Origin: Prochlorococcus sp. scB243_495K23
GTDB taxonomy: Bacteria > Cyanobacteriota > Cyanobacteriia > PCC-6307 > Cyanobiaceae
DNA: 64,000 nt
Assembly: GCA_000635495.1 (NCBI GenBank)
Contig: JFLW01000003.1
Coordinates: 186,001-250,000 of the forward strand
Direction: 5' to 3'
Part shown: positions 21,119 to 30,341 of the stretch, one piece after another
How positions within the stretch are numbered: position 1 is the first letter of the stretch
How the letters are laid out: each line of letters begins with the position of its first letter
Notes under the pieces: generated by a model
What the model was told of the DNA's origin: nothing
Database searches by the model: none
Seen by the model: only the letters and a program-made list of their open reading frames with translations
Translations under genes and position numbers: made by a program

Positions 21119-22275
21119 AAATGAAAACACTGCAAGAAGTATTATTGTATTTTCACCACAAGTGGAAGATACAAGTCAAGCAGTTTTCACAATCAAAAGA
21201 AAAACAATTTGAAGTTGATAAAAATAATTATAAAAAAACTATTGATTTCCCATTTGATAAAATTAGACCTCATGAAGTGTTGTCTTGGTTGGATTATTCA
21301 ACACAAGGGTGGATAATCTTATCATCTGATCTAACAATAAAATTTATTAATCAGAAAGCTTTATCTCTCATTAGGGTTGTCAAATATAAAGATGTTATTG
21401 GTAAAGCAATTAATGATATTAATGAGCTAGAAGTACTAAGAAATAAAATTCTATATTTAAGAAAAAAAGATTTCCCATTCAACCTTGATTTCATAATTGC
21501 GGGAGTACCCATTTCGGCAAATATTGTTAGAGGAAGGAAAAAGAATTATTTAATATTATTGGAAAGTAAATTATCAATTGAATCGATAAAAAAACGACAA
21601 AATCAATTAATTAATGATGTGTCTCATGAACTGAAAACTCCTCTTACTTCACTTATCTTAATTGGGGAAAGACTTGAATCAGTAGTATCAAAAAAGGATA
21701 GGTATCTTGTTAAAAGACTTAAGAAAGAGTCAAAAAGATTAAGAAAAATGGCCGAAGAGTCTTTAGAGCTTTCTAAGCTAGAAAGTAGCGAAGATTTTAA
21801 TAAAAACAAAAAAATATCTATTTCAGATTTGATTATGGAATCTTGGCAAACACTAAAACCACTTGCAGAAAAAAAAGATATAAAAATAAATTTATTTATT
21901 CCAACAAAATATTATATATCTGGGGATATTGAAAATTTAAAAAGAGCATTTATAAATATCTTAGATAATGCTATTCGTTATAATCCAAAAAATGAGGACA
22001 TACAAATTGAAATTTTTAAGAGAGATAGCTCTGTTGTTATAAGAGTTAGAGATAAAGGTATTGGATTAGAAGAAAATGAAAAAAATGACATTTTTTCTCG
22101 TTTTTATCGTGGGGATCCATCGAGGACTAAATTTAAGAAAAGTGGTAGTGGTTTAGGTCTTTCAATAACAAAAAAAATAATTAATAACAATAAAGGTTTT
22201 ATAAAGGCTTTTAATCATAGGGATGGTGGAGCAATTATTGAAACTATCTTTCCGTGTCTTAATACAGATTTATAG
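21115..22275 (+). CDS. phoR: Phosphate-sensing histidine kinase
   Basis: 386 residues. A PAS-like segment (about 60-150: GWIILSSDLTIKFINQKAL...) is followed by the dimerisation H-box NDVSHELKTPLTS with His171. The ATPase has an N box (NILDNAIRY), G1 (VRDKGIGL), an F box (IFSRFYRGDPSR) and G2 (SGSGLGLSI). The start overlaps phoB's stop (ATGA), so the pair is translationally coupled. I see no clear membrane helix at the N-terminus (only LLYFHHKWKI), unlike E. coli PhoR, so it may be soluble or peripheral. No phoU gene is present nearby. Confidence 0.92.
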   Translation: MKMKTLQEVLLYFHHKWKIQVKQFSQSKEKQFEVDKNNYKKTIDFPFDKIRPHEVLSWLDYSTQGWIILSSDLTIKFINQKALSLIRVVKYKDVIGKAINDINELEVLRNKILYLRKKDFPFNLDFIIAGVPISANIVRGRKKNYLILLESKLSIESIKKRQNQLINDVSHELKTPLTSLILIGERLESVVSKKDRYLVKRLKKESKRLRKMAEESLELSKLESSEDFNKNKKISISDLIMESWQTLKPLAEKKDIKINLFIPTKYYISGDIENLKRAFINILDNAIRYNPKNEDIQIEIFKRDSSVVIRVRDKGIGLEENEKNDIFSRFYRGDPSRTKFKKSGSGLGLSITKKIINNNKGFIKAFNHRDGGAIIETIFPCLNTDL

Positions 22276-22282
22276 GGAAAAT

Positions 22283-22609
22283 TTAAAAAATATTAGGACA
22301 TGATTTTTCTGCGATAAATCTTTTTAAATTCAAAACCCCTTCTCTTGTAAAAAGAATGCTTCCTTCTTTGGAGTCATCTGCCCAGTAAGTATCTCTTTTG
22401 CCAATAGCTAACCAAAGCCTATCAGGTAATGTTGGCATATACATACTCTCGAAAGCAGATGTTCCAATGTCATTTTCTTCTTTCATATCTTTGCATGCTT
22501 CTATCATTAGTTTGGGTCGATTTAAATAATGCCTGACACCCTGCCAATAATATTTTGTTTCAGCTTTTACTGGGGCGATGAATAAAACAATAAATAGTAG
22601 GTATTTCAT
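22283..22609 (-). CDS. Hypothetical exported protein
   Basis: 108 residues. A signal peptide ends near residue 16 (MKYLLFIVLFIAPVKA). The mature domain has two Cys (IEACKDM and EKSCPNIF), a YYWQGVRHYLNRP start and a REGVLNLKRFIAEK helix near the end. It converges with phoR and lies downstream of phoA on the same strand, but a terminator separates them. It may act in the periplasm during phosphate stress; this is only inferred from position. Confidence 0.65.
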   Translation of the reverse strand: MKYLLFIVLFIAPVKAETKYYWQGVRHYLNRPKLMIEACKDMKEENDIGTSAFESMYMPTLPDRLWLAIGKRDTYWADDSKEGSILFTREGVLNLKRFIAEKSCPNIF

Positions 22610-22639
22610 GACTTGATTTTATTTAATTATAAGAATTGC

Positions 22640-22671
22640 AAAAAAAAAGCCACCTTATATAAAAGGTGACT
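22640..22671 (-). terminator. Rho-independent terminator of phoA
   Basis: Read on the minus strand, AGTCACCTT pairs with AAGGTGGCT (one G-T pair), followed by nine T. It lies 18 bases after the phoA stop. Confidence 0.8.
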
Positions 22672-22688
22672 TTCATTAGTAGTTTTAA

Positions 22689-24971
22689 CTAGATTTTTCC
22701 AATATTTAGGAAAAGAGTTTCACCAGTTGATTTCTTTCCAGTACCGTCGTTGTCAGTTGAAATCCATGCTTGCCCGTCGCTTGTTATTGCTAAGCCTTCA
22801 ACCTTTTCAAGGATAAAACCACCAGTAGATTTCATTACTGGTTTTAGATCAGTAACTAACTCTTTTTCAACTAAAGGATAAAGTCTGGGAGGAATATTAG
22901 TCTGAAGACCTTCGAAAATAACATCATCTAAATCTATTTTATATATAGCTTTCAATTTTGCTTTCTTTCCATAGAAACTATCTCTTTCGATTACATAAAG
23001 TGCCCCGTCATGGTAAGTTATCTCTGAAATACCAACACCGCCTTTTTTGATCCTATCTAATTGATAATTTACGGCACCCCACTGTTTAGTTATTAAATTA
23101 TAGGAAAGGATCTTAGTCGTATTAAAGGTATCATCACCCCAAGGCTTCTGTTGAGCAACATAAAGAATGTCACCGTTTCTTGTTATGCCTTCAAAACCAG
23201 GATTTTTAGCATAATTAAGATAAGAAGGTGGTGGAGTTATCTTCTCTAAAATTTCACCATCTGAGCTTACATGGTAGATAGCAGGAGGATGTTCATTTAG
23301 CTTTTTCTTGATTCCTTCAGTAGAAATGTAGAATCCACCATTACCATCAGTAGTAATACCCTCTTGATCCATAAATAATGCAGTCTTACCATCTAGCTTT
23401 ATATCTATAGCTCTTTCTAATAGTGCTGGTGAAGAAGATGGGTCAATAACATAAATTCTTGGTTGAGTTTTAAAAGTCCCATCATTTACAGCATAAATTT
23501 TACCGTCATCACCAGCTACCATTCCGCTTATCGCACCCCAAGAGACAAATTCAAGGCCATTTTCATTTGTTAGATGTGGGTATGAAGCAGGTGCGTCTTG
23601 TAGTTGATAAATAGTCACATGAGACGATAAACCAGGTTCTTTTTTGTTGTAGTCTTTTTCATTTGCTGAGGCAACTAAACCTCTATCAGGAATTGCAACA
23701 AATCCTTCTGGTCCAATTCCTGATGGAAGTAATTGAGTAAGCAAAGGTTGATTTAGCTCTGTGATATCGTAAACAGCTACTATTCCAGCCCTCTCAGCTC
23801 CAACAAACAAATAAGGAGTTCCATTGATTTTTGAATATGTAACTGACTCAGGTTCTACTCCTTTTTTACCTGCTCTTCCATCTTGGAAATGACCTATTTG
23901 TGCAATTGCTCTTTCTAATCTATTTGCATCTTCATAAACTACTGTTCCATCTTTTTTGAAAATAGTCCAAGATCTTGAACCACCTCTTTTTGCCTGATTT
24001 GGATCAATATGCTTGTAATCGCCTTCATTTGCTGTAGCGAAATGATCATTATCAATCCAAGTAAGACCATCCGGTTCTCTTCTTACATTCTTTAGTTTGC
24101 TTTTAAATTTATGAGCGCCGTCTTTCTTTGTATCCATTCCTGCCATTTGTTTTACAACTCCTGCCGAGAAATGTGATATTACATTTCCATCTTTGTCAAT
24201 TACTGCAAGATGGTTGTTTTCTTGAAGAGAGACAACTGTTTCACCAAGATCATTAATAGCAACGAATTCTGGTTCAGGATCGCTTGGAGCTATTTCAGAT
24301 AAGCCTGTTAAATCTACTTTTTTTATTGAATTACATTGTATTTTTCCTCTTTTGTTTAACTTTACAAGAGAAACATAACCTGGAGGATTAATTTGTTTAC
24401 CTTCATCATCTAATTGGGGGATAAATCCATTTTTATATTCTTCATCCCTTTCATTTTCGATAGCGACTGCTAGAAAGGTACCGTCTGGTGAAACAAAGAC
24501 ACTATCAGGCTGCCCTCCTAAATTACATTCTTTTACTGCTTTTCTTGTTTCTAAATTATATTGAACTATTGCTCCTGAAGGATTCGTATAACTTTCAGAT
24601 GTATTTGAACCTATATAAGCATTGTTTCCAAGTGCCGCAATTCCAGTGGGTTCTGCTTCCAGTTCAACAACTCCCAATGCTTTAGGTTTTGCAGGGTCTG
24701 AGATATCAACTAAACCTACTACTCCTAGATCGCTATCTGTATACATCAAAGTCTTACCATCTTCTGATGCTGTAACAACCTCTGAAGAAGTTTTGGTGGT
24801 AGATTTCGATCCTTTTGGTAAATTATCACTTACATTAAAGGAGGAAATTCTGTTGAAGTTTTTTTCATTTGCCCAATATTTTGTATTCCAATTTGCAAAT
24901 CCGCTACTTGTAGAGGAGGCGACAATAGCAAGTAATGCTGAAAAACTTGCAGCAGCTAGGTTTTTTTTCAT
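22689..24971 (-). CDS. phoA: Atypical alkaline phosphatase with phytase-like/beta-propeller domain
   Basis: 760 residues with an N-terminal signal peptide (about 1-26), so exported. The first half has repeated beta-propeller blades (GLVDISDPAKPKALGVVEL, GQPDSVFVSPDGTFLAVAIEN, NDLGETVVSLQENNHLAVID, PDGLTWIDNDHFATANEGDY). The second half resembles the esterase-like phytase domain (WGAISGMVAGDDGKIYAVND, MDQEGITTDGNGGFYISTEG, NPGFEGITRNGDILYVAQQ, VEGLAITSDGQAWISTDNDGTG), with many Asp/Glu that could bind Ca2+. Proteins like this in the Prochlorococcus phosphate cluster are annotated phoA, and P starvation induces them. A Pho box lies about 62 bases upstream of the start. Confidence 0.85.
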   Translation of the reverse strand: MKKNLAAASFSALLAIVASSTSSGFANWNTKYWANEKNFNRISSFNVSDNLPKGSKSTTKTSSEVVTASEDGKTLMYTDSDLGVVGLVDISDPAKPKALGVVELEAEPTGIAALGNNAYIGSNTSESYTNPSGAIVQYNLETRKAVKECNLGGQPDSVFVSPDGTFLAVAIENERDEEYKNGFIPQLDDEGKQINPPGYVSLVKLNKRGKIQCNSIKKVDLTGLSEIAPSDPEPEFVAINDLGETVVSLQENNHLAVIDKDGNVISHFSAGVVKQMAGMDTKKDGAHKFKSKLKNVRREPDGLTWIDNDHFATANEGDYKHIDPNQAKRGGSRSWTIFKKDGTVVYEDANRLERAIAQIGHFQDGRAGKKGVEPESVTYSKINGTPYLFVGAERAGIVAVYDITELNQPLLTQLLPSGIGPEGFVAIPDRGLVASANEKDYNKKEPGLSSHVTIYQLQDAPASYPHLTNENGLEFVSWGAISGMVAGDDGKIYAVNDGTFKTQPRIYVIDPSSSPALLERAIDIKLDGKTALFMDQEGITTDGNGGFYISTEGIKKKLNEHPPAIYHVSSDGEILEKITPPPSYLNYAKNPGFEGITRNGDILYVAQQKPWGDDTFNTTKILSYNLITKQWGAVNYQLDRIKKGGVGISEITYHDGALYVIERDSFYGKKAKLKAIYKIDLDDVIFEGLQTNIPPRLYPLVEKELVTDLKPVMKSTGGFILEKVEGLAITSDGQAWISTDNDGTGKKSTGETLFLNIGKI

Positions 24972-25032
24972 TTAGTGCGTAAGAAAACACATTTTTATGT
25001 TCCCTTTAAAAAGTTAAGAATAAAAAATAAAA

Positions 25033-25051
25033 ATATTAAGGTTAGGTTAAC
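25033..25051 (-). promoter_or_regulatory. Pho box upstream of phoA
   Basis: On the minus strand: GTTAACCT, 3-base spacer AAC, then CTTAATAT, an 11-bp period with close match to the cyanobacterial octamer PyTTAAPyPy(T/A). It lies 62-80 bases before the phoA ATG. Confidence 0.6.
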
Positions 25052-25065
25052 TTAAACAAGATTTA

Positions 25066-25098
25066 AAATAAAAAAAGACCTGCTTATTGCAGGTCTTT
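25066..25098 (-). terminator. Rho-independent terminator of the porin gene
   Basis: Minus strand: AAAGACCTGC, loop, GCAGGTCTTT, then TTTTATTTTA. The stem is 25074-25098. It separates the porin gene from phoA. Confidence 0.85.
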
Positions 25099-25132
25099 AA
25101 AATTTTAAAGATTTTAAGTTAAATGAATAAAC

Positions 25133-26431
25133 TTAGTAACTAAAACTAATAGTGGAAGCTACACCTGTTATGTCATCTGTTCCTGCCGCTTTTTCTTGAA
25201 TGAATGCACCGACTGTCATGCCAATATTATCAGCTAAGTCAAAACCATAGCTTGCTTCGTAAATTAGTAATTCAGTTGCATCATCTGTAAAATAGCCATC
25301 AGTTCCAATACCGATGTTAACTTCTCCAATACCTACTTCAGGCAAGGTTACACCAGCCATCCATGAAGTTGATTCAGTACCAGAATCTGGGTTTTTAAAT
25401 CCCACTCCAGCACTTACAGCCAATGTGTCAAAATCATAAGTACCATTTAAACCCCAATACGCGTTATCAACATCGCTTGCATAAGCAAGTGATAATCCAT
25501 AAGTGTCTGCTTCATAAGCTGCGTTTAAAGCCCAGATACCAGGGTTTTCTTTTGTAAGAAGCTCGGTTGCACCTTTCTTACCTGAAACTCCTCCAGAAAA
25601 TGTGAATCCATTGTCAAAATCATATTCTCCTGAAGCAGAAATGTCTCCACCAACACCGTGAGCTTTACCGTCTCCGCAGTCGCCTAACGTATCAGTGAAT
25701 GCTGAGTATGAACATGCTTGATTGAATGATTTACTTATCTTAAGAGAATCACCAACTTTCATTGTAAAGTTGTCACCAATTGGGAATTTGTAGTTAACAT
25801 CCTTAATTTCTATTGCATCAGAAGTACCAGCTCCGAAATTTAGAACTCCTCCAGATGTTCCAGCCCCATTACCAGCCTCCGCAGCAACTGTTAATGTGTC
25901 CTCACCAGTAAAACTTGTTGTTGTTTTCATCTCCCAAGCGTAGTGAAATCCTACAGCTTCTGATACACCACCACCATCAGATGCTTCAAGAATTGCATCT
26001 ACACCAAATGATGCTGCTGTTGTTTCACTGAAAGCTCCGGCTTCAATTTCATTAACACGCGCTTCAAGGCCATCAACTCTTCCTTTAATAATTGCTAACT
26101 CAGAACCAAGCTCATCACTTAGCCTACCTATTGCAGCCCCGTTCATTAAGCCTTCACCACCTGCAATTAAGTTGTTTAATTCAGCAGCAGCTTCTAAACG
26201 AGTAATTGAGTTACCATTGAATCTTGGGCTATTTGTTAGATCCTTTAATGAATCGTAAGCCCAATCTCCTGGGAATAAAGTATCTGATTTAAAATCACCT
26301 AAAGATACTAAATTACTAGAATTTGAAAATTTACCAAGATCAGAAGTATTGATCTCAGATGCGTTTACTGCAAAACCTGATGCCAAAGAAATGATGGCAG
26401 GAGCAGCAATTAATTTTTGAAAAAGTTTCAT
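25133..26431 (-). CDS. Outer-membrane porin of the phosphate cluster (PhoE/Som-like)
   Basis: 432 residues from ATG 26431 (MKLFQKLIAAP). The 12 bases upstream that extend the frame start with TTG and are less likely. A signal peptide of about 25 residues is followed by a short SLH-like segment (FPGDWAYDSLKDL...NSITRLEAAAELNNLI) and a coiled-coil spacer (DELGSELAIIKGRVDGLEARVNEIE), as in cyanobacterial Som porins. A long alternating beta-barrel ends in the aromatic residue expected of a porin (STISFSY). It is adjacent to pstS with divergent promoters and probably admits phosphate compounds. A Pho-box-like pair lies upstream. Confidence 0.88.
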   Translation of the reverse strand: MKLFQKLIAAPAIISLASGFAVNASEINTSDLGKFSNSSNLVSLGDFKSDTLFPGDWAYDSLKDLTNSPRFNGNSITRLEAAAELNNLIAGGEGLMNGAAIGRLSDELGSELAIIKGRVDGLEARVNEIEAGAFSETTAASFGVDAILEASDGGGVSEAVGFHYAWEMKTTTSFTGEDTLTVAAEAGNGAGTSGGVLNFGAGTSDAIEIKDVNYKFPIGDNFTMKVGDSLKISKSFNQACSYSAFTDTLGDCGDGKAHGVGGDISASGEYDFDNGFTFSGGVSGKKGATELLTKENPGIWALNAAYEADTYGLSLAYASDVDNAYWGLNGTYDFDTLAVSAGVGFKNPDSGTESTSWMAGVTLPEVGIGEVNIGIGTDGYFTDDATELLIYEASYGFDLADNIGMTVGAFIQEKAAGTDDITGVASTISFSY

Positions 26432-26483
26432 AAACCTCAACACGTAAAAATGGATATTAATCCAATTGCATATGAACGTATCA

Positions 26484-26502
26484 AAGTTAAGAAAAGAGTA
26501 AG
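26484..26502 (-). promoter_or_regulatory. Pho-box-like repeat upstream of the porin gene
   Basis: Minus strand: CTTACTCT, spacer TTT, CTTAACTT. The second octamer is a perfect PyTTAAPyPyT and the first deviates. It lies 53-71 bases before the porin ATG, a similar distance to that at phoA. Confidence 0.45.
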
Positions 26503-26669
26503 AAATTTAGGTCATAAGCAAATTTTAAAGAGAGTTTAAACTTTCCTTAAATTTAATAAAAAAAATTGTCTATTTATTCAGAGTTTTTTATAAAAAGTTA
26601 AAATCAAAACTAAATTTATTATAAATTATTTTTAAAACCAAACGAAAAAAACGTCTAATTGATATTTAG

Positions 26670-26699
26670 TTTAAGGTTGGGTTAAGAACTAATTAACCA
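26670..26699. promoter_or_regulatory. Pho box upstream of pstS
   Basis: Read on the minus strand: GTTAATTA-GTT-CTTAACCC-AAC-CTTAAACT, three octamers with 11-bp period; the second and third fit the consensus well. It ends about 74 bases before the pstS ATG, with TATAAAT near 26731-26738 as a possible -10. Confidence 0.6.
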
Positions 26700-26772
26700 C
26701 AGGATAAAATTTTAATTAATGAGTATTTGTGTATAAATTCGGTGCTATAAATATGGAGTCTTTAATTTAATC

Positions 26773-27768
26773 ATGACACCCATGAACATAGCTAAGAAAG
26801 CTTTGGTTTTCACTTCTGCAGTAGCCATTGCTGCTGGTACAAGTGTTCCTGGCACAAGCGTTTCTGCTAGAACAAGATTAAGTGGTGCTGGAGCATCATT
26901 TCCTGCCAAAATTTACACTCGGTGGTTCAAAGATTTAGCCTCTTCAGGTGGACCAAGAGTTAATTACCAAGCTGTTGGTTCTGGTTCTGGAAGAAAAGCA
27001 TTTATTGATCAAACTGTTAACTTCGGTGCTTCTGACGATCCTATGAAGGCTGCAGATATAGCGAAGGTAACAAGAGGATTAGTTCAGATTCCTATGGTTG
27101 GAGGAACTATTGCTTTTGGTTATAACTACGATTGTGATTTGAAACTTACTCAAGAGCAAGCAGTACAAGTTGCTATGGGTATGATCAAGAACTGGAAGGA
27201 AGTTGGCTGTAAGGCTGGTAAATTAACTTGGGCTCATCGTTCTGATGGATCTGGAACAACTAAAGCCTTTACAAACTCCATGGAAGCTTTTTCACCAACA
27301 TGGACTTTAGGAACTGGTAAGTCAGTTAAGTGGCCAGCAGGCGTTGGAGCTAAAGGTAATTCAGGTGTTGCAGGTGTTATACAAAATACACCTGGTGCAA
27401 TTGGTTATGTTAACCAGTCTTACATAAAAGGTAATGTCAAAGCTGCTGCACTTCAAAATCTTTCAGGTGAGTTTCTAAAACCATCTGTAGAAGCAGGAGC
27501 AAAGGCTCTTAATGGTATTACTCTAGATGAAAATCTTGCTGGTAAAAATCCTAATCCAACTGCAAAAGGAGCATACCCTATCGCTTCATTGACATGGATA
27601 CTTGCTTATGAAGAGGGTAATGGTAGAAACACTAAAGCTATCAAACAAGCCTTTAATACATTGTTAAGTGATGAGTATCAAGATAAAGCTCCATCACTTG
27701 GATTTGTCCCCTTAAAAGGAGATATTCTTGAGAAGTCAAGAGCTGCTGTAAAAAGAATCGGTAAATAA
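26773..27768 (+). CDS. pstS: Phosphate-binding protein of the Pst importer
   Basis: 331 residues. The signal peptide is about 27 residues, with a Thr/Ser/Val-rich end (AAGTSVPGTSVSA). The family features are LSGAGASFPAKIYTRWF, YQAVGSGSGRKAFID (phosphate-binding Ser/Gly), FGASDDPM, and the HRSDGSGTTKAFTN loop, as expected for PstS. ATG 26773 is followed by a second ATG at 26782, and either may be the start. It is not adjacent to pstCAB, which lie 4.4 kb downstream, as in other Prochlorococcus clusters. A strong terminator follows. Confidence 0.95.
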   Translation: MTPMNIAKKALVFTSAVAIAAGTSVPGTSVSARTRLSGAGASFPAKIYTRWFKDLASSGGPRVNYQAVGSGSGRKAFIDQTVNFGASDDPMKAADIAKVTRGLVQIPMVGGTIAFGYNYDCDLKLTQEQAVQVAMGMIKNWKEVGCKAGKLTWAHRSDGSGTTKAFTNSMEAFSPTWTLGTGKSVKWPAGVGAKGNSGVAGVIQNTPGAIGYVNQSYIKGNVKAAALQNLSGEFLKPSVEAGAKALNGITLDENLAGKNPNPTAKGAYPIASLTWILAYEEGNGRNTKAIKQAFNTLLSDEYQDKAPSLGFVPLKGDILEKSRAAVKRIGK

Positions 27769-27786
27769 ACCGTTAGACAATATTTA

Positions 27787-27815
27787 AAAGGAGGAATTTA
27801 TTTCCTCCTTTTTTT
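27787..27815 (+). terminator. Rho-independent terminator of pstS
   Basis: AAAGGAGGAA pairs with TTCCTCCTTT around a TTTA loop, followed by five more T. It overlaps the last bases of the convergent chrA frame and would also work in that direction. Confidence 0.85.
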
Positions 27816-29040
27816 ATGCAAACAAATATTTTGACAAGCCTAATATTAAAGAAAAAAGAATGAGTATGTATGTTGGAACTATTTTTAAAAAAGATAATAG
27901 TGTGGAGATTAAAACTATAAAAATAGAGCTAATTAAAAAGAATTTTGATGAAAAACTATCTTCAATTAAATTAAATCCAGAGAAAATAACTGCTCCAGGA
28001 ATTGTATTGATCACTCCTTCGATAAAGTAATTAATTGATTTAATTCTGTTTTTTATAAAGCCTTTTCCAAAAACAAAAATCAATATAAAACTTGGTAAAA
28101 AAATTGCAAAAGTTGATATAAATGAATACTTTAAAGCTTCATTTATTCCTCCGATTGAAAACCCTGCTTTATATCCAATAAAACTTGTAGTTAATAAGAC
28201 AGGACCAGGTGTTATTTGGCCAATCATAATCCCATCTATAAATTCATTATTTGTTAACCACCCTTGCGAGACAACATAATCACTCATTAAAGGAATGATT
28301 ACTAATCCACCTCCAAATATAAAAAGTCCCGATTTGAAAAAGAATAAAAACAGATTAAGATAATCTATTAAAAACTTTGAGTTTGTAGATTGCTTTAAAA
28401 AATTATAAAAATTGGCAATATTCAAAAAGATTGAGCTAGTTAAAAATGACGTTGTTGAAAATATAGATAAAGGGACCAAGCTATAAAAAATATTTTTGAA
28501 TTTCTTTAAAAATATATTTATCAATCCTGCAATACTAAGAATTGTTATGAGTGGAAATTGAATACTATTATATTTAGCAAATATAAGTAGAAATAATATT
28601 GAGCTGGAGAATAATATTCGATCAAACTTTAATCTTTTTTTTAATAGCACTAATGAGAATGAAAAAATTATCCCTGCAATAATAGGCGGATTAAAATAAA
28701 TTAAATCTGTTAAGAATTTTGATCCAGAACCAATTTGCCAAAAAAAACTAAGAGCTAATACTGAAATGAATCCTGGGATAATGAAACTTATACCTGATAT
28801 CAATCCACCAAGATAACCATTGATTTTAAGACCTATATATATTGCCAATTGAGTAGATATTGGTCCTGGAAGTATTTGACATAATCCAATACCTTTTTCA
28901 AAAGATTGATTTGATATCAATTTTTTATTATTTATAAGTTCATCTTCGAATAAGGAAATATGAGCATAGGGTCCTCCAAAACTTAAAATACCAATTTTTA
29001 GGAAAGTTTTTGCAAGTTCAATTAAGGATATTTTTGCCAT
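27814..29040 (-). CDS. chrA: ChrA-type chromate/anion transporter (CHR family)
   Basis: 408 residues, the long two-domain form with about ten to twelve membrane helices. Each half has the CHR signature: [17 protein letters not shown]...QLLPGP-type [19 protein letters not shown] (about residues 9-70) and [18 protein letters not shown]...[19 protein letters not shown] (about 230-290). Members export chromate, a sulfate/phosphate-like oxyanion. It is found in the Prochlorococcus phosphate cluster. It lies 30 bases downstream of the arsJ-like gene and is probably in the same ArsR-controlled transcript. The natural substrate may be an arsenic or phosphorus oxyanion; this is inference. Confidence 0.88.
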   Translation of the reverse strand: MAKISLIELAKTFLKIGILSFGGPYAHISLFEDELINNKKLISNQSFEKGIGLCQILPGPISTQLAIYIGLKINGYLGGLISGISFIIPGFISVLALSFFWQIGSGSKFLTDLIYFNPPIIAGIIFSFSLVLLKKRLKFDRILFSSSILFLLIFAKYNSIQFPLITILSIAGLINIFLKKFKNIFYSLVPLSIFSTTSFLTSSIFLNIANFYNFLKQSTNSKFLIDYLNLFLFFFKSGLFIFGGGLVIIPLMSDYVVSQGWLTNNEFIDGIMIGQITPGPVLLTTSFIGYKAGFSIGGINEALKYSFISTFAIFLPSFILIFVFGKGFIKNRIKSINYFIEGVINTIPGAVIFSGFNLIEDSFSSKFFLISSIFIVLISTLLSFLKIVPTYILILFSLILGLSKYLFA

Positions 29041-29070
29041 TAAAATATTCTAATTCCTAAAAATTAGTCT

Positions 29071-30330
29071 TTATGGAGCTGATAAGCTTTGTTTGATTGA
29101 TGGTAATTTAAGACTCGAAATCCAAGATAAGAATATTAAAAGTGATGAAAAATAAAGACAATATTGAAGACCAATACTCGGATTTCTCCCAATCATAAAT
29201 AGTAAGCCAGATAGTAATGTTCCAACTAGTCTTCCAGCAGCATTTGCCATGTAATAGAAGCCAACATTTAAACTGACTTTTTCATTATCAGAGTAGGCCA
29301 AAATCATATAAGAATGTGTAGAGGAATTCATTGCAAAAACAAATCCAAAAATAGTAAGTCCTAAAATTATTGCTATTGATGGAGAACTTTCTCTCCATAA
29401 TGCGACTCCTATCAAAGATGGTATTACCATTAATACGGCACTCCAAAATTGGATAGCTTTACGATCTGGACTTTCTTTCTGGCCCAATATCTTTCTAATT
29501 GCTGGAGCAGAAGCCTGAACAATTCCATAACCTATTACCCAGGCCCCAAGAAATAATCCTATTTCCATGTAGTCCCAACCAAATGCCATATCTAGGAATA
29601 CTGGAAGAGCTACAACAAACCAAACATCTCTTGCTCCAAAAAGAAAGAATCTTGCTGCAGAAAGAATATTTATGGCATTTGATTTTGAAAAAAGATCATT
29701 AAAAGCTGGTTTGGTTTTCATCTTGCCAATTTCTCCAGGTAAAATTAATGTCAATAAAAAGGCTAAGCAGAGTCCAAAACCCATAATTCCTACAGCATTA
29801 TTGAATCCAAATAACTTATATAAAAGTCCACCCAAGAAAAAACCAACTCCCTTAAGAGCATTTTTAGATCCAGTTAAAATAGCAACCCATTTAAAAAGTT
29901 GTTTTTGGCCAGTATCATTGCCATCATTTGTCTCTGGGACTACTGTCTTAACAGCACTTTTAGCACTCATTTTGTTTAAATCTTTTGCTATTCCACTAAC
30001 TGCTTGAGCAACCATAACGTATGCGACACTAAAAATTACCGGCCAATCTTCCTTAACTGGAATAAGCATAAAAAGAGCGATGATTTGCAGGATAGTCCCA
30101 ATCCATAAAGTAAGCCTTAATCCATATCTTGCTCCTATCCAGCCACCATAAAGATTAGTAATTATTCCAAAAAACTCATAAAAAAGGAAAAGTAAAGCAA
30201 TTTGTAGAGTTGTGTAACCTAGCTCATGAAAGTGACCAACAACTAATAATCTTAATGCGCCGTCAGTAAGCGTGAACGCCCAATAGTTTGCTGTTACAAC
30301 ACTATATTGTTGAATATTAGATAACTTCAT
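29071..30330 (-). CDS. arsJ: MFS transporter, ArsJ-like arseno-phosphoglycerate exporter
   Basis: 419 residues with about twelve hydrophobic segments. The N-terminus, YSVVTANYWAFTLTDGALRLLVVGHFHELG, and the SGIAKDLNKMSAKSAVK loop after helix 4 match what I recall of ArsJ. ArsJ works with a dedicated GAPDH: the enzyme makes unstable 1-arseno-3-phosphoglycerate from arsenate, and ArsJ exports it. The gene stands 12 bases after the gap stop, on the same strand. The arsR operators lie before gap. This combination makes the assignment strong even though the substrate is not visible in sequence. Confidence 0.85.
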   Translation of the reverse strand: MKLSNIQQYSVVTANYWAFTLTDGALRLLVVGHFHELGYTTLQIALLFLFYEFFGIITNLYGGWIGARYGLRLTLWIGTILQIIALFMLIPVKEDWPVIFSVAYVMVAQAVSGIAKDLNKMSAKSAVKTVVPETNDGNDTGQKQLFKWVAILTGSKNALKGVGFFLGGLLYKLFGFNNAVGIMGFGLCLAFLLTLILPGEIGKMKTKPAFNDLFSKSNAINILSAARFFLFGARDVWFVVALPVFLDMAFGWDYMEIGLFLGAWVIGYGIVQASAPAIRKILGQKESPDRKAIQFWSAVLMVIPSLIGVALWRESSPSIAIILGLTIFGFVFAMNSSTHSYMILAYSDNEKVSLNVGFYYMANAAGRLVGTLLSGLLFMIGRNPSIGLQYCLYFSSLLIFLSWISSLKLPSIKQSLSAP

Positions 30331-30341
30331 AAAGACATAAA

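Noticed and set aside
24488-24975. Plus-strand frames over the phoA start region
   Set aside because: Antisense of phoA with low-complexity Leu-rich translations; no promoter or ribosome binding site.
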